From Halomonas maura (GTDB taxonomy: Bacteria > Pseudomonadota > Gammaproteobacteria > Pseudomonadales > Halomonadaceae): DNA of 64,000 bases. Made by a program: the position numbers and the translations under genes. Positions 44,546 through 53,229 of this stretch are shown here, one piece after another. The notes below the pieces were generated by a model. That model searched no databases. It saw only the letters and a program-made list of their open reading frames with translations, and was not told the DNA's origin. The DNA lies in assembly GCF_030409305.1 (NCBI RefSeq), contig NZ_JAUFPQ010000018.1, forward strand, positions 62,001 to 126,000. Direction: 5' to 3'. Numbering within the stretch: the first letter of the stretch is position 1; each line of letters opens with the position of its first letter.

Positions 44546-45367
44546 ATGCGATACATGCTGATGCGCAAGGCCGATGTGGACACCGAGCAGGGCGTGCTGC
44601 CCAGCCAGGAACTGCTGCAGGCCATGGGCGACTACAACGAGCGGCTGATCCGGGCCGGGGTCTTCGTCACCGGTGACGGCCTGCGCCCCAGTGGGGAGGG
44701 CTGTCGCCTCGAATTTCGCGGCGGCGAGCCCCGGGTCATCCAGGGACCCTTCGACGCCACCGAGGAACTGCTGGCGGGCTACAGCGTGCTCGAGGTGGAG
44801 TCGCTAGAGGAAGCCATCGAATGGGCCAAGGGCTGGCCCCGCGAGGACGGGGAGGGCAACGTCACCCTGGAGCTGCGGCGCTACTTCACCATGGAGGACT
44901 TCGATCCCGGCGCCGGCCTGGACAAGCACATGGCCCAGTCCCGCATGCCCCGGGCGCTGCAGGTGCACCTCGCCTTTCCCGGTACCTGCCGGGAGGCGAT
45001 GGCCTTCTATGCCGAGGTCACCGGCGGCCACCTGGAGGCGGTGCTGACCTATGGCGAGACGCCCGCCGCCGAGCAAGCGCCTCAGGAGTGGCACGACCGG
45101 GTGGTCCACGCCTCGCTGAATATTCGCGGCCATCGGCTGATGGGCGCCGACATGATGGGCGATTGCTACCAGCCGCCCCAGGGCGCCCAGCTGTTCCTCG
45201 ACTACGCGGATGTCGATCAGGCGGCACAGGTGTTCCAACGGCTGGCCGAGGGCGGCCAGGTGCTGATGCCCTTCGAGGCCACCTTCTGGGCGCAGGGCTT
45301 CGGCATGGCCACCGACCGCTTCGGCGTGCACTGGATGGTCGCCACCCCGAGCGACCAATGCCCCTGA
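44546..45367 (+). CDS. YCII (DGPF) - VOC fusion protein
   Basis: The 273-residue protein fuses an N-terminal YCII/DGPF domain (1-115, MRYMLMRKADVDTEQG, GPFDATEELLAGYSVLEVESLEEAIEWAKGWP) with a C-terminal PhnB-like VOC domain (about 130-270, MAFYAEVTGGHLEAVLTYGETP). Both domains recur in the ECF42 neighbourhood, usually as separate genes. The ATG at 44546 has GAGGAG upstream. Their role is unknown; small-molecule oxidation or binding is a guess. Confidence 0.85.
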   Translation: MRYMLMRKADVDTEQGVLPSQELLQAMGDYNERLIRAGVFVTGDGLRPSGEGCRLEFRGGEPRVIQGPFDATEELLAGYSVLEVESLEEAIEWAKGWPREDGEGNVTLELRRYFTMEDFDPGAGLDKHMAQSRMPRALQVHLAFPGTCREAMAFYAEVTGGHLEAVLTYGETPAAEQAPQEWHDRVVHASLNIRGHRLMGADMMGDCYQPPQGAQLFLDYADVDQAAQVFQRLAEGGQVLMPFEATFWAQGFGMATDRFGVHWMVATPSDQCP

Positions 45368-45386
45368 CACCAGGGAGGAGGGAAGC

Positions 45387-45764
45387 ATGCAGTACGTTGC
45401 ATTGGTGTACTACCAGGAGCAGTTGATCAACGCCATGAGCGAGGCCGAGTGGCATGCGCTCAACCAGGAGTGCCTGGCCGGAGTGGAGCGCCTGACGGAC
45501 GCCGGGCACTTCGTCACCGGCCAGGCCCTGCAGCCCGTGGACAGCGCCACCAGCGTGCGCCTGCGCGACGGCGAGCTGCTGGTCTCCGACGGCCCCTTCG
45601 CGGAGACCAAGGAGCAGCTGGCGGGCTTCTACCTGCTCGAGGCCCACGACCTGAACGAGGCACTGCGGCTGGCCGGCCGCATCCCCCCGGCGCGCTTCGG
45701 CACCATCGAGGTTCGCCCGGTGCGGGAGTTGCCTCCCAGAGACGCTACAGGAGACGCATCATGA
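45387..45764 (+). CDS. YCII (DGPF) domain protein
   Basis: The 125-residue protein has the DGPF motif (LLVSDGPFAETKEQLAGFYLLEA), the hallmark of ECF42 partners. It ends in a TGA overlapping the next ATG by four bases, so translation is coupled. GGGAGGAGG precedes its ATG. Together with the fusion protein upstream it forms the target operon of the sigma factor. Confidence 0.9.
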   Translation: MQYVALVYYQEQLINAMSEAEWHALNQECLAGVERLTDAGHFVTGQALQPVDSATSVRLRDGELLVSDGPFAETKEQLAGFYLLEAHDLNEALRLAGRIPPARFGTIEVRPVRELPPRDATGDAS

Positions 45765-46114
45765 GCTACGTGGATGGTTTCGTGGCCGCCGTGCCCACCG
45801 CCAACCGGCAGGCCTTCATCGAACACGCCCGACAGGCGGCGGTGGTCTTCAAGGAATACGGTGCCCTCAAGGTGGTGGAGTGCTGGGGCGACGACGTCCC
45901 GGAAGGCGAAGTGACCTCCTTTCCCATGGCCGTGCAATGCGGGCCCGACGAGACGGTGGTCTTCTCCTGGCTGGTCTGGCCGTCCCGCGAGGTACGCAAC
46001 CAGGCCATGCCCCGGCTGATGGAGGACCCGCGCCTGTCGCCGGAGGTCAATCCCATGCCCTTCGACGGCAAGCGGCTGATCTACGGTGGCTTCGAGACGG
46101 TGGTGGACGAGTAG
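45761..46114 (+). CDS. DUF1428 family protein
   Basis: The 117-residue protein matches DUF1428 (E. coli YbaA type). It starts MSYVDGFVAAVPTANRQAF, has VVECWGDDVPEGEVTSFPMAVQ and ends with MPFDGKRLIYGGFE. It has a ferredoxin-like (ABM-related) fold with no established activity. Its start overlaps the YCII gene, so it belongs to the ECF42-linked operon. Confidence 0.92.
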   Translation: MSYVDGFVAAVPTANRQAFIEHARQAAVVFKEYGALKVVECWGDDVPEGEVTSFPMAVQCGPDETVVFSWLVWPSREVRNQAMPRLMEDPRLSPEVNPMPFDGKRLIYGGFETVVDE

Positions 46115-46220
46115 CCAGCCGAGGGTGGCCGACGCCCGCGGTGCGCCATGGCGTGCCGCGGACGCCGGCCATGCCGTTCCATTCGACGGCAGGGGATCCC
46201 GCCTGCCGGGAGGAGTTCCC

Positions 46221-46697
46221 ATGCAGAAGATCACGCCCTTCCTGTGGTTCGATGGCCAGGCGGAGGACGCGGCCCGCTTCTACGTCTCGCTGTTCCCCGA
46301 CTCGCGCATCGAGCGGGTGGTGCACGCGCCCACCGACACGCCGAGCGTCCCGGTCGGCGCGGTGCTGCTCGTCGAGTTCACCCTGGCCGGGGCGCGCTAC
46401 CTGGCCATGAACGGCGGGCCCGGCGTGCCCTTCACCGAGGCGATCTCGCTGCACATCGACTGTGCCGACCAGGCCGAGGTGGATTACTACTGGAACGCCC
46501 TGAGCGAGGGCGGCCGCCCCATCCAGTGTGGCTGGCTCCAGGACCACTGGGGGCTCCGCTGGCAGGTGGTGCCCACCCGCATGCACGAGCTGCTCAGCGA
46601 CCCCGACCCGGCGCGGGCCCGGCGGGCCATGCAGGCGATGATGGGGATGACCAAGCTGATCATCGCCGACCTGGAGCGCGCCGCGGACGGCGGCTGA
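46221..46697 (+). CDS. VOC family protein (PhnB-like)
   Basis: The 158-residue protein has the PhnB/3-demethylubiquinone-methyltransferase-like VOC pattern: ITPFLWFDGQAEDAARFYVSLFPDS, then CADQAEVDYYWNALSEGG and LQDHWGLRWQVVP. Despite the database name of some relatives, it is not a methyltransferase. The ATG at 46221 follows GGGAGGAGTTCCC. It lies 106 bases past the DUF1428 gene and probably ends the sigma-driven operon. Confidence 0.9.
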   Translation: MQKITPFLWFDGQAEDAARFYVSLFPDSRIERVVHAPTDTPSVPVGAVLLVEFTLAGARYLAMNGGPGVPFTEAISLHIDCADQAEVDYYWNALSEGGRPIQCGWLQDHWGLRWQVVPTRMHELLSDPDPARARRAMQAMMGMTKLIIADLERAADGG

Positions 46698-46784
46698 GCC
46701 GGTGGCTGTTCAGGGCGCATCGATGCCGGTCCGGAGGCGCGCCAGGCGTCTCCGCGCCGCAGGCTCGGGCGTTGCTGCAGCGGA

Positions 46785-47879
46785 TCAGGGCCGGCAGACG
46801 AAGTAGTCGTTCTGGATATCGTGCTCCAGCTGGTGGACATGGATATCGCGGAACCCGGCGTCTTCCAGGTAGGCCAGGGCCCGCTCGCGCCCCCACATGG
46901 TGCCCAGCCCCTCGCCGCCCTGGGCCAGCGAGACGGTCATGCAGTGGCTGAGTGACACGGCATAGAGCATCGCGCCCAGCGGGTGCTCGCGGTCCAGGTG
47001 ATGGTGGCTCGAGGCGTGGATGTCCTGCACCAGGTAGACGCCGTCGGCGGTCAGGCTGCGGTGAATCCCCGCGAGCAGCCGGCGCGGCTGGCCCTGGTCA
47101 TGGATGCCGTCGAAGGTGGTGACCAGCTCGAAGGCGCCGGGCTCGGCGGTGGCGTCGAAGTCGCCGAGGTCGCGCACCTCGAAGGTCAGGTTGGTCAGCC
47201 CGGCCCGCTCGGCCTGGTTGCGCGCCCAGCCGATGGCCTCCTCGGAGAGGTCGTAGCCGACAAAGCGGCTGGCCGGGAAGCGCTCGGCCATGGCCAGCAG
47301 CGCCCGGCCGCGGCCGCAGGCGCAGTCCAGCACCCGGATGCCGGCCGCCAGGCGCTCGGTGAGCCCCGGGGCGAGCGGCAGGATGTGGTCGAACAGCGCC
47401 GGCAGCACCGTCTGGCCGCTGTCGCTGGCCATCACCTCCTGGAAGCGCGGATAGCGGGAATAGGGCACGCCCCCGCCCTCGTGGAAGCAGCGCACCACCT
47501 CGTCCTCGACGCTGCCCAGCAAGGGGATAAACTGGGCATAGACGGCCAGGTTCGCCTCGCCCCGGTCGGTGAGCAGCGCGGCGCGCTCGTCCGGCAGCCA
47601 GTAGCTGGCGGTGGCCGGGTCGGTCTCGACCACCTCGGCCGCCACCATGCCGCCGAGCCACTCGCGCACGTAGCGCTCCTGGAGGCCGCTGCGCTCGGCC
47701 AGGGACTGGCTGGTGAGCGGCGGCTGGCCGGCCAGGGCCTCCAGCAGCCCGGTGCGGTAGCCGATCGAGGTCAGCAGCAGCAGGCCGCCGTGGTTGAGGG
47801 CCTGGACCAGCCGTGACTCGAAGTCGTCGGCGTGGGTCGTCGGGGGTGTCTGGCGCGTGGGAATGGCGATATCGCACAT
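46785..47879 (-). CDS. SAM-dependent methyltransferase with N-terminal winged helix
   Basis: The 364-residue protein has an N-terminal winged-helix part (about 20-95, RLVQALNHGGLLLLTSIGYRTGLLEAL, LQERYVREWLGGMV) of the Rv2258c type. The class I core has the SAM loop VLDCACGRGRALLAMAERFP, then GYDLSEEAIGWARNQA and TTFDGIHDQGQP. The substrate is unknown. It diverges from the GlxA/AraC gene at 47990, which may regulate it. Confidence 0.85.
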   Translation of the reverse strand: MCDIAIPTRQTPPTTHADDFESRLVQALNHGGLLLLTSIGYRTGLLEALAGQPPLTSQSLAERSGLQERYVREWLGGMVAAEVVETDPATASYWLPDERAALLTDRGEANLAVYAQFIPLLGSVEDEVVRCFHEGGGVPYSRYPRFQEVMASDSGQTVLPALFDHILPLAPGLTERLAAGIRVLDCACGRGRALLAMAERFPASRFVGYDLSEEAIGWARNQAERAGLTNLTFEVRDLGDFDATAEPGAFELVTTFDGIHDQGQPRRLLAGIHRSLTADGVYLVQDIHASSHHHLDREHPLGAMLYAVSLSHCMTVSLAQGGEGLGTMWGRERALAYLEDAGFRDIHVHQLEHDIQNDYFVCRP

Positions 47880-47989
47880 GAGCGGGCTCTTCCTGTCGTT
47901 GGCGTGTTGGCGTTGGGGCCAGGTTCACGATACGACCGGGAGGCCGACGACACTCAGGCGCATCGCGCCGCAAACGAGGGGTTTCTGCC

Positions 47990-49018
47990 ATGGGTGAGCC
48001 CGAGACACTCGGCAAGGCGACCATCGCGCTGCTGGCCGGTCCCGACGCCACCGCCTCGACCCTCTTCGGCATGTACGACATCTTCGGCTCGGCGGGCCGC
48101 GACTGGGAGCTGTTGATGCATGGCCGGCCGGGCGAGCCGCTGCTCCATCCGATGATCGTCTCGCGGGATGGCCAGGGCTTTCGCACCGCCAACGGCGCCT
48201 GGATCGCCCCGGATGCCGCCCTGGCCGACTGCCCCGCGCCGCTGGCGGTGTGCGTGCCGGACCTGATGATCGCCCCCGGCGCCAGCCTGGCGAGCTACGC
48301 GCCGGAGATGGCCTGGCTGAGGAGCTGCCAGGAGAGCGGGGCACTGATGGCCGCGGCCTGCACCGGGGCCCTGCTGTTCGCCGAGGCGGGGCTGCTCGAC
48401 GACCAGGACGCCACCACCCACTGGGCCTACTGCGAGGTGCTGGCACAGCGCTTCCCCCGGGTGCGGGTGCATGCCCATCGCAGCCTGGTGGTCAGCGGCG
48501 AGGGGCAGCGGCTGATCATGGCCGGCGGCGGCACCACCTGGCAGGACCTGGCGCTGTTCCTGGTCGCGCGGCTGGTGGGCGTGGACGAGGCCATGCACCT
48601 GGCGCGCCTCAATCTGATCGCCTGGCACAGCGAGGGCCAGCAGCCCTATGCCACCCTGACCAGCTCGCGCCAGGTGGAGGATGCCTGCATCGCTCGCTGC
48701 CAGGTGTGGGTGGCCGAGCACTACGATACCCCCTCGCCGGTGGCCGGCATGGTGGCGGTCAGCGGGCTGACCGAGCGCTCCTTCAAGCGGCGCTTCAAGG
48801 CGGCCACCGGCATGACGCCGATGGACTATGTGCATACCCTGCGCCTCGAGGAGGCCAAGCAGTGCCTGGAAAGCGGCGACGCGCTCATCGACGCGGTGGC
48901 CGAGGAGGTGGGCTATACCGACCCGAGCTTCTTCCGGCGGCTGTTCGGCCGCCGGGTGGGCCTGACGCCGAGCCAGTATCGGCGACGCTTTCGCAGCCTG
49001 CGGCTGCGCCTGCAGTAG
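47990..49018 (+). CDS. GlxA-type AraC-family regulator
   Basis: The 342-residue protein has an N-terminal DJ-1/PfpI-like domain (about 8-190), with ACTGALLFAEAGLLD around the Cys equivalent. A C-terminal double HTH of AraC type (about 240-335) follows, with SERSFKRRFKAATG-like core and YVHTLRLEEAKQCLE. GlxA-like regulators often sense amines, betaines or carnitine. It is divergent from the methyltransferase at 46785. The start ATG at 47990 was chosen by the domain onset. Confidence 0.9.
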   Translation: MGEPETLGKATIALLAGPDATASTLFGMYDIFGSAGRDWELLMHGRPGEPLLHPMIVSRDGQGFRTANGAWIAPDAALADCPAPLAVCVPDLMIAPGASLASYAPEMAWLRSCQESGALMAAACTGALLFAEAGLLDDQDATTHWAYCEVLAQRFPRVRVHAHRSLVVSGEGQRLIMAGGGTTWQDLALFLVARLVGVDEAMHLARLNLIAWHSEGQQPYATLTSSRQVEDACIARCQVWVAEHYDTPSPVAGMVAVSGLTERSFKRRFKAATGMTPMDYVHTLRLEEAKQCLESGDALIDAVAEEVGYTDPSFFRRLFGRRVGLTPSQYRRRFRSLRLRLQ

Positions 49019-49050
49019 GGATGGGGACCGGCGGTGGGATCGGCGCTCGC

Positions 49051-49461
49051 TCAGTCGCCTTCCTCGGCCTTGGGGCTTGCCGGACGCCGCGCGGTGAGGG
49101 TGATCTCCACGTTGGCACCGCCGAGCAGCCTCGGCGCCTCGGTGCAGGTGCGGGCCGGGTAGTCCGGCTCCGTGAAGAATTCCGCGTAGGCCGCGTTCAT
49201 GTCCTCCACCTGGTCCAGGTCGGTGAGGTGCACGTCGACGCGCACCGCATCCTCCGCCCGACAGTCCACCTGCTCGAGGATATGCACGAGGCGGCGCATC
49301 ACCCAGCGGGTCTCCTCGGCGACATCGCCGAGCACGGCCTCGCCGCCCTGGATGTCCGCCGCGGTGAGGCCCGAGAGGTGCACGTAGTCCTCGTCGATCA
49401 CCACGTGGCTGCCGGGAAAGGTGGGGGTGGGCAGGGTCGAATCGTTGTGGAACTTCGGCAT
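49051..49461 (-). CDS. RidA family protein
   Basis: The 136-residue protein is a YjgF/RidA-family trimeric deaminase-like protein (HVVIDEDYVHLSGLTAADIQGGE, VHLTDLDQVEDMNAAYAEFF, RTCTEAPRLLGGANVEITLTA). The RidA Arg is in PARTCTEA. Many members deaminate reactive imines, but this branch has a longer N-terminus, so the role is uncertain. It is read leftwards, separated from the CDF gene by 83 bases. Confidence 0.88.
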   Translation of the reverse strand: MPKFHNDSTLPTPTFPGSHVVIDEDYVHLSGLTAADIQGGEAVLGDVAEETRWVMRRLVHILEQVDCRAEDAVRVDVHLTDLDQVEDMNAAYAEFFTEPDYPARTCTEAPRLLGGANVEITLTARRPASPKAEEGD

Positions 49462-49544
49462 ATCGACGTCCTCCTTGTCGGTTGGCCGTCACTCCCTGCG
49501 ACAGGCCGGGTGCCGGGGATGTTCCCGGCAGGGCGCCGGCCGGC

Positions 49545-50450
49545 TCAGGTCCAGCGCGGATCGGCGGTGAACGACACGGTGAACCAGCGCCGCTCCGGCG
49601 GGATGCTCAGCCCCGCGGCGATCGCCTCGCGGATCTCGTCGAGCTCGGCCATGCCGCGCCCGGCGGCGAAGTCCGGTCGGGTGACCACATGGATCTCGAT
49701 GAAGTGGCCGCGGCCGGCCTTGGCGACGTGGCTGGAGTAGTCGAGCAGCCCCTCGCGGCGCATCACCGGTGCCATGGCGGCCTGCACCTCGCGGTCGACG
49801 GCGCTCGGCGCGATCAGGAAGACCTCCTTCATGGCCCGGCGCACGATGCCGATGGGCACCGGCAGGAAGCCCAGCGTGAGCACCGCCAGCAGCAGCGAAT
49901 CCACATAGGGCGTGAGGTGGGCATAGCGGGTCTGCTGCAGCCACAAGGCGATGGCGAAGGCGATGAGCAGGGCGCCGGTGATCAGCGCCGACATCAGCCA
50001 GCCGTGCATGTCGATGCGCACGAACTCCGAGTCCGCCGCGCGGTTGAGCCGGCGCTGGTGCAGCGTCATCGCCGTGCACACCAGGGTGACCACCAGCGCG
50101 TAGGCGATGGCCACGTCGAAGGCCAGCAGATGGCCGCCGTCGATCAGGCCCTGCACCGCGTTGAGGAAGGCATAGAAGCACAGCAGCAGCAGGATGGCCC
50201 CGTTGAGCGCGGCCACCAGCGGCTCCAGGTGCCAGTAGCCGTGCTGGAAGCGCCGGCTGGCCTCGCGCACCGCCAGCCGCGAGACCACCAGCGCGAGCCC
50301 GGACATCGCCGCATCCAGGCTGGAGAAGACCCCATCGAAGAGGATCGAGCGGGAACCGGCGAGCAGGCCGAAGACCACGCCGAGGCCGGCGACGACCAGC
50401 GTCATGGCGATGGAGACCTTGAGGGCGCGTTGTTCGAGGACGGCGGACAT
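49545..50450 (-). CDS. Cation diffusion facilitator (CDF) transporter
   Basis: The 301-residue protein has about six hydrophobic helices, with the CDF ion site in FDGVFSSLDAAMSG (helix 2, Asp) and HGWLMSALITG (helix 5, His/Asp region). A cytoplasmic domain with HFIEIHVVTRP follows. It should export a divalent metal (Zn, Co, Fe or Mn). The start at 50448-50450 gives the better ribosome-site spacing (AGGGAAG) than the ATG two codons upstream. Confidence 0.85.
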   Translation of the reverse strand: MSAVLEQRALKVSIAMTLVVAGLGVVFGLLAGSRSILFDGVFSSLDAAMSGLALVVSRLAVREASRRFQHGYWHLEPLVAALNGAILLLLCFYAFLNAVQGLIDGGHLLAFDVAIAYALVVTLVCTAMTLHQRRLNRAADSEFVRIDMHGWLMSALITGALLIAFAIALWLQQTRYAHLTPYVDSLLLAVLTLGFLPVPIGIVRRAMKEVFLIAPSAVDREVQAAMAPVMRREGLLDYSSHVAKAGRGHFIEIHVVTRPDFAAGRGMAELDEIREAIAAGLSIPPERRWFTVSFTADPRWT

Positions 50451-50897
50451 GGACATCTTCCCTGGTGACCGAAGCCCCGAGTCTAGCCGAGTGCCCCTGC
50501 CTTGGGGAGCAGGCCCGGGAGGAGAGGGCACGGGGGAGAGGGCCCCGAGGACCGGCGAGCGGCAGCGAGAATCGGAACCAGGGCGCCTCGCCGAGTCGGC
50601 CCCGTGCGGCGAGTTCGCGGCGGGCCCCGCTAACCTGCCGCGCGTCGTCATTCGCGAGCGCGCCTTGCCGCGCGGGGGCCGGCCATCGATCGGTCGTGTC
50701 ATGGCGTGTCTCGTGCGCTTCGGTCGGCGGTTCCCGGCCAACCCGCGAGCGCGGCAGCGGGAAACCGGCGGGGACGCGGGTCGGGAGCGCTGCCAGCGGC
50801 ATTCCGCTACCATGGGGGAAGACGCTCGCGCGGCCCTCGCCCCGGCGCGCCTGCGCCCATCCCCTCGACCGAGCCCGTACTCCGGAGAACCGCGACC
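50451..50897. other. Gene-free interval
   Basis: This GC-rich spacer lies between divergent genes (CDF transporter and AraC regulator). Overlapping frames on both strands have no family similarity. Promoters of both genes must lie here, but I see no clear consensus elements. Confidence 0.4.
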
Positions 50898-51731
50898 GTG
50901 ACCGATCCCGGCAAGCCCCTGTTCTGGCGCGACGCGCGCATGCCCCATGTGGAGTTGCGCAAGGTCGGGGACGGTCGCAAGGTCTGCTATGCGCCCCACA
51001 GCCATACCCAGTGGTCGCTGGGCGCCATCACCGCGGGCGAGAGCACCTTTCGCTATCGTGACGACGCGTACCGGATCCGAGCCGGCAGCCTGGTGATGAT
51101 GAACCCGGAGTGGGTGCACGCCTGCAACCCCATCGGCGACCGGCCCTGGGCCTACCTGATGCTGTATGTGGAGGCCGACTGGCTGACGCGCCTGCGCTAC
51201 GCGGCGGGCCTGCTCGCGGCGCCGCGCTGGCAGGACATCGCCACCGCGGTGATCGACGAGCCCGCCTGGTATGACGGCTATTGCCGCATGACCGCCTGCC
51301 TGCTGGACCCGCGCCGCGACCTGCTGGACAAGCAGAGCGAGGTGGTCGAATACCTCTCGGCGCTGATGCACCGGGTGGCGGGCCAGCCGACCCAGCCGCT
51401 GCCGATGCCCCCGGCCCTCCTGCGCGAGCTGGCCGCCTACCTCGACGAGCACGCCGCGGAGGACGTCTCGCTGGACGCCCTGTGCCAGCGCTCCGGCTAC
51501 AGTCCCGGCCACCTCATCCGCGCCTTCCGCCAGCACTTCGGCCTCACGCCCCATGCCTACCTGATCAATCGTCGCATCCAGCGCGGGCAGCGGGAGCTCA
51601 AGCAGGGAACGCCCATCGCCGAGGCGGCGCTGAATGCCGGCTTCAGTGACCAGCCGCACTTCCAGCGCACCTTCAAGCGGCTGGTGGCCGCCACGCCGAA
51701 CCAGTACCGGCGGTCGCTACCCGAGCAGTAG
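50898..51731 (+). CDS. AraC-family regulator
   Basis: The 277-residue protein has an N-terminal cupin-like sensing domain (PHSHTQWSLGAITAGESTFRYRDDAYRIRAGSLVMMNP) and a C-terminal AraC double HTH (about 185-275, GYSPGHLIRAFRQHFGLTPHAYLINRRI and QPHFQRTFKRLVAATPNQYR). The start is a GTG at 50898 after CCGGAG. It converges with a RhtB-type exporter, overlapping its 3' end by 15 bases, an arrangement common for amino-acid exporter control. Confidence 0.88.
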   Translation: MTDPGKPLFWRDARMPHVELRKVGDGRKVCYAPHSHTQWSLGAITAGESTFRYRDDAYRIRAGSLVMMNPEWVHACNPIGDRPWAYLMLYVEADWLTRLRYAAGLLAAPRWQDIATAVIDEPAWYDGYCRMTACLLDPRRDLLDKQSEVVEYLSALMHRVAGQPTQPLPMPPALLRELAAYLDEHAAEDVSLDALCQRSGYSPGHLIRAFRQHFGLTPHAYLINRRIQRGQRELKQGTPIAEAALNAGFSDQPHFQRTFKRLVAATPNQYRRSLPEQ

Positions 51732-52310
51732 GTAGACGCAGCTGGCGGCGAGCAGCACCGCCAGGCTCCGGTTGATGGTGACCAGCACCGCGGGGCGATG
51801 GACGTAGCGGCGCAGGAAGGCCCCGGCATACACCCAGCTTCCCAGCGACAGCCAGCAGATGGGCAGATAGAGGGCGGCGAACAGCAGCACCTGCTGCAGG
51901 TCGTGGCCGCTGGTGTAGGCGCCGATCCCCGAGGCCGAGGCCAGCCACGCCTTGGGGTTGAGCCACTGCATCAGCGCGCCGGTCATGAAGCCCGGGGCGC
52001 GCTGGGCGGCGTCCTCCGGCAGGCGGCCGTCGTCGCGAAACAGCCGTACGCTCAGGTAGAGCAGGAAGGCCACCCCGGCCCAGCGCAGGGCCTCGTTAAT
52101 GCCCGGTGCCATCGCCAGCAGCGAGTAGAGCCCCAGGCCCACGGCGATGAACAGGGCGATGAAGCCCAGGGTGGCGCCGCTGACGAACACCAGCCCGCGG
52201 GCGAGGGGATAGCGGGTACCGCTGCTCAGGCACACCAGGTTCACGGGCCCCGGCGAGATCGAAGCGGCGAGGGCGAAGGCCGACATCGGCAGCAACAGCG
52301 ACAGGTTCAT
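51717..52310 (-). CDS. RhtB/LysE-family exporter
   Basis: The 197-residue membrane protein has the family N-terminus SAFALAASISPGPVNLVCLSSGTRYPLARGLVFVSGA and MQWLNPKAWLASASGIGAY. Exported substrates of the family are amino acids. The start at 52308-52310 sits six bases after GGAGG; the ATG two codons upstream is too close. Its 3' end overlaps the convergent AraC gene. Confidence 0.9.
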   Translation of the reverse strand: MNLSLLLPMSAFALAASISPGPVNLVCLSSGTRYPLARGLVFVSGATLGFIALFIAVGLGLYSLLAMAPGINEALRWAGVAFLLYLSVRLFRDDGRLPEDAAQRAPGFMTGALMQWLNPKAWLASASGIGAYTSGHDLQQVLLFAALYLPICWLSLGSWVYAGAFLRRYVHRPAVLVTINRSLAVLLAASCVYLLLG

Positions 52311-52459
52311 GGTCATCCTCCGGTCGAGACGTTGATCGGAGTCTGCGCTGACGACCGCGCCCGGTATTGAACGAAATTGCCGTGCGCGGCGAGGCTGCCG
52401 CCATCGCTACCGGTGGGCATAGAACGCCGGGGCCGGTTCCCACCGGTCGGGTATGGCAT

Positions 52460-52615
52460 CTATAGAAGTGGCTGGATGGGGATCCGCGACAGCGCCTCCC
52501 TCGCCTCGGCCAGCCACAAGCGATTGCTGCGGCAGAGGGAGCCAGGGCAGGGGTACGCACGCTGCGTGAGATCGAACTTCGCCTCGAAGCGCACCGAACC
52601 GCAGCGACAGCTCCC
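52460..52615 (-). pseudogene. GFA-family gene remnant
   Basis: About 50 codons still read like the start of a GFA protein: GSCRCGSVRFEAKFDLTQ with the CxC pair, then PCPGSLCRSN in place of the CxxC cluster. After LWLAE the frame degrades and stops at 52460. The rest of the domain is missing. It lies between the RhtB gene and the relic integron platform. The rest of 52311-52900 has no supported gene. Confidence 0.6.
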
Positions 52616-52769
52616 CCGATCGGTCTGCAACCTGTCGCCACTCCCGTTCCCACGGCGCCCGCCCGGGACACGGCCCTGGTGGTCTCGCTGGGCGTTCTTC
52701 CCCTGGCGTCGCTCAACGGGTGCGTTGCATCCAACGTTACGCCTGCCTAGGCTTGTCCAAAGGCCGCTG

Positions 52770-52904
52770 AAGACGGCCAGGGATAACCCAGCAGCGCGCA
52801 ACGCAGGGACTACCGCACGGATGGCAGGGAGCATCATGGTGTGCAGGGTAGATGCGGTAGCGTGCCCGGGGCTCCTGGAATTCCCTCAACCCGGAGGCCT
52901 GCGC
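52770..52904 (-). repeat. Integron platform 3' flank, first copy
   Basis: This segment resembles 60083-60201 in order and spacing. It shares a 16-bp identical block (CGCAGGGACTACCGCA at 52802-52817 and 60112-60127) and GGTAGCGTGCCC further on. In both places it lies immediately past the C-terminal end of an intI, so it is part of the duplicated platform. Confidence 0.75.
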
Positions 52905-53017
52905 ACGCCGTCAAAGCCCTTGCCCAGCACATGGGTATAGATCTGGAGGCCACGCTCTTGTGGCCAGGCAATTTTTGAACAGTCCATCAATTTCGGCGGC
53001 CTGCTGTACATATCCAT
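52905..53017 (-). pseudogene. Relic integron integrase, only both ends left
   Basis: On the minus strand the first codons read M-D-M-Y-S-R-P-P-K-L-M-D, matching [12 protein letters not shown] of the intact intI at 60202-61167. About 15 codons later the sequence jumps to the C-terminal region (matching CCCAGCACATGGG and AGATCTG near the end of intI). Roughly 270 codons are deleted. The upstream regulatory sequence and attI are kept. It is a dead platform. Confidence 0.8.
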
Positions 53018-53155
53018 ACGGCTGCTCACTCGTTGCCTGGATATAAATAGAGGATTTTTGGCGGCGATAAAGTGCGCAAGCGGGCGAATTCGGCATATGT
53101 GGCCGAGCCATTCTTAAGATATAGATAAATTAATGGGTTAGGTGGATAGTGGCGT

Positions 53156-53216
53156 GCTAGATAACATTGTTGAACGCTCAGGCACGTTTATTCAATATCA
53201 GAGCATACTGTTAGAG
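53156..53216 (+). other. Relic attI-like site
   Basis: It shares an identical 21-bp block (GCTAGATAACATTGTTGAAC plus G) with the intact attI at 61304. It ends in GTTAGAG (53210-53216), where cassette insertion would occur. The core deviates from GTTRRRY at the last base. The first cassette follows directly. Confidence 0.65.
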
Positions 53217-53229
53217 ATTAGAGGGATTG

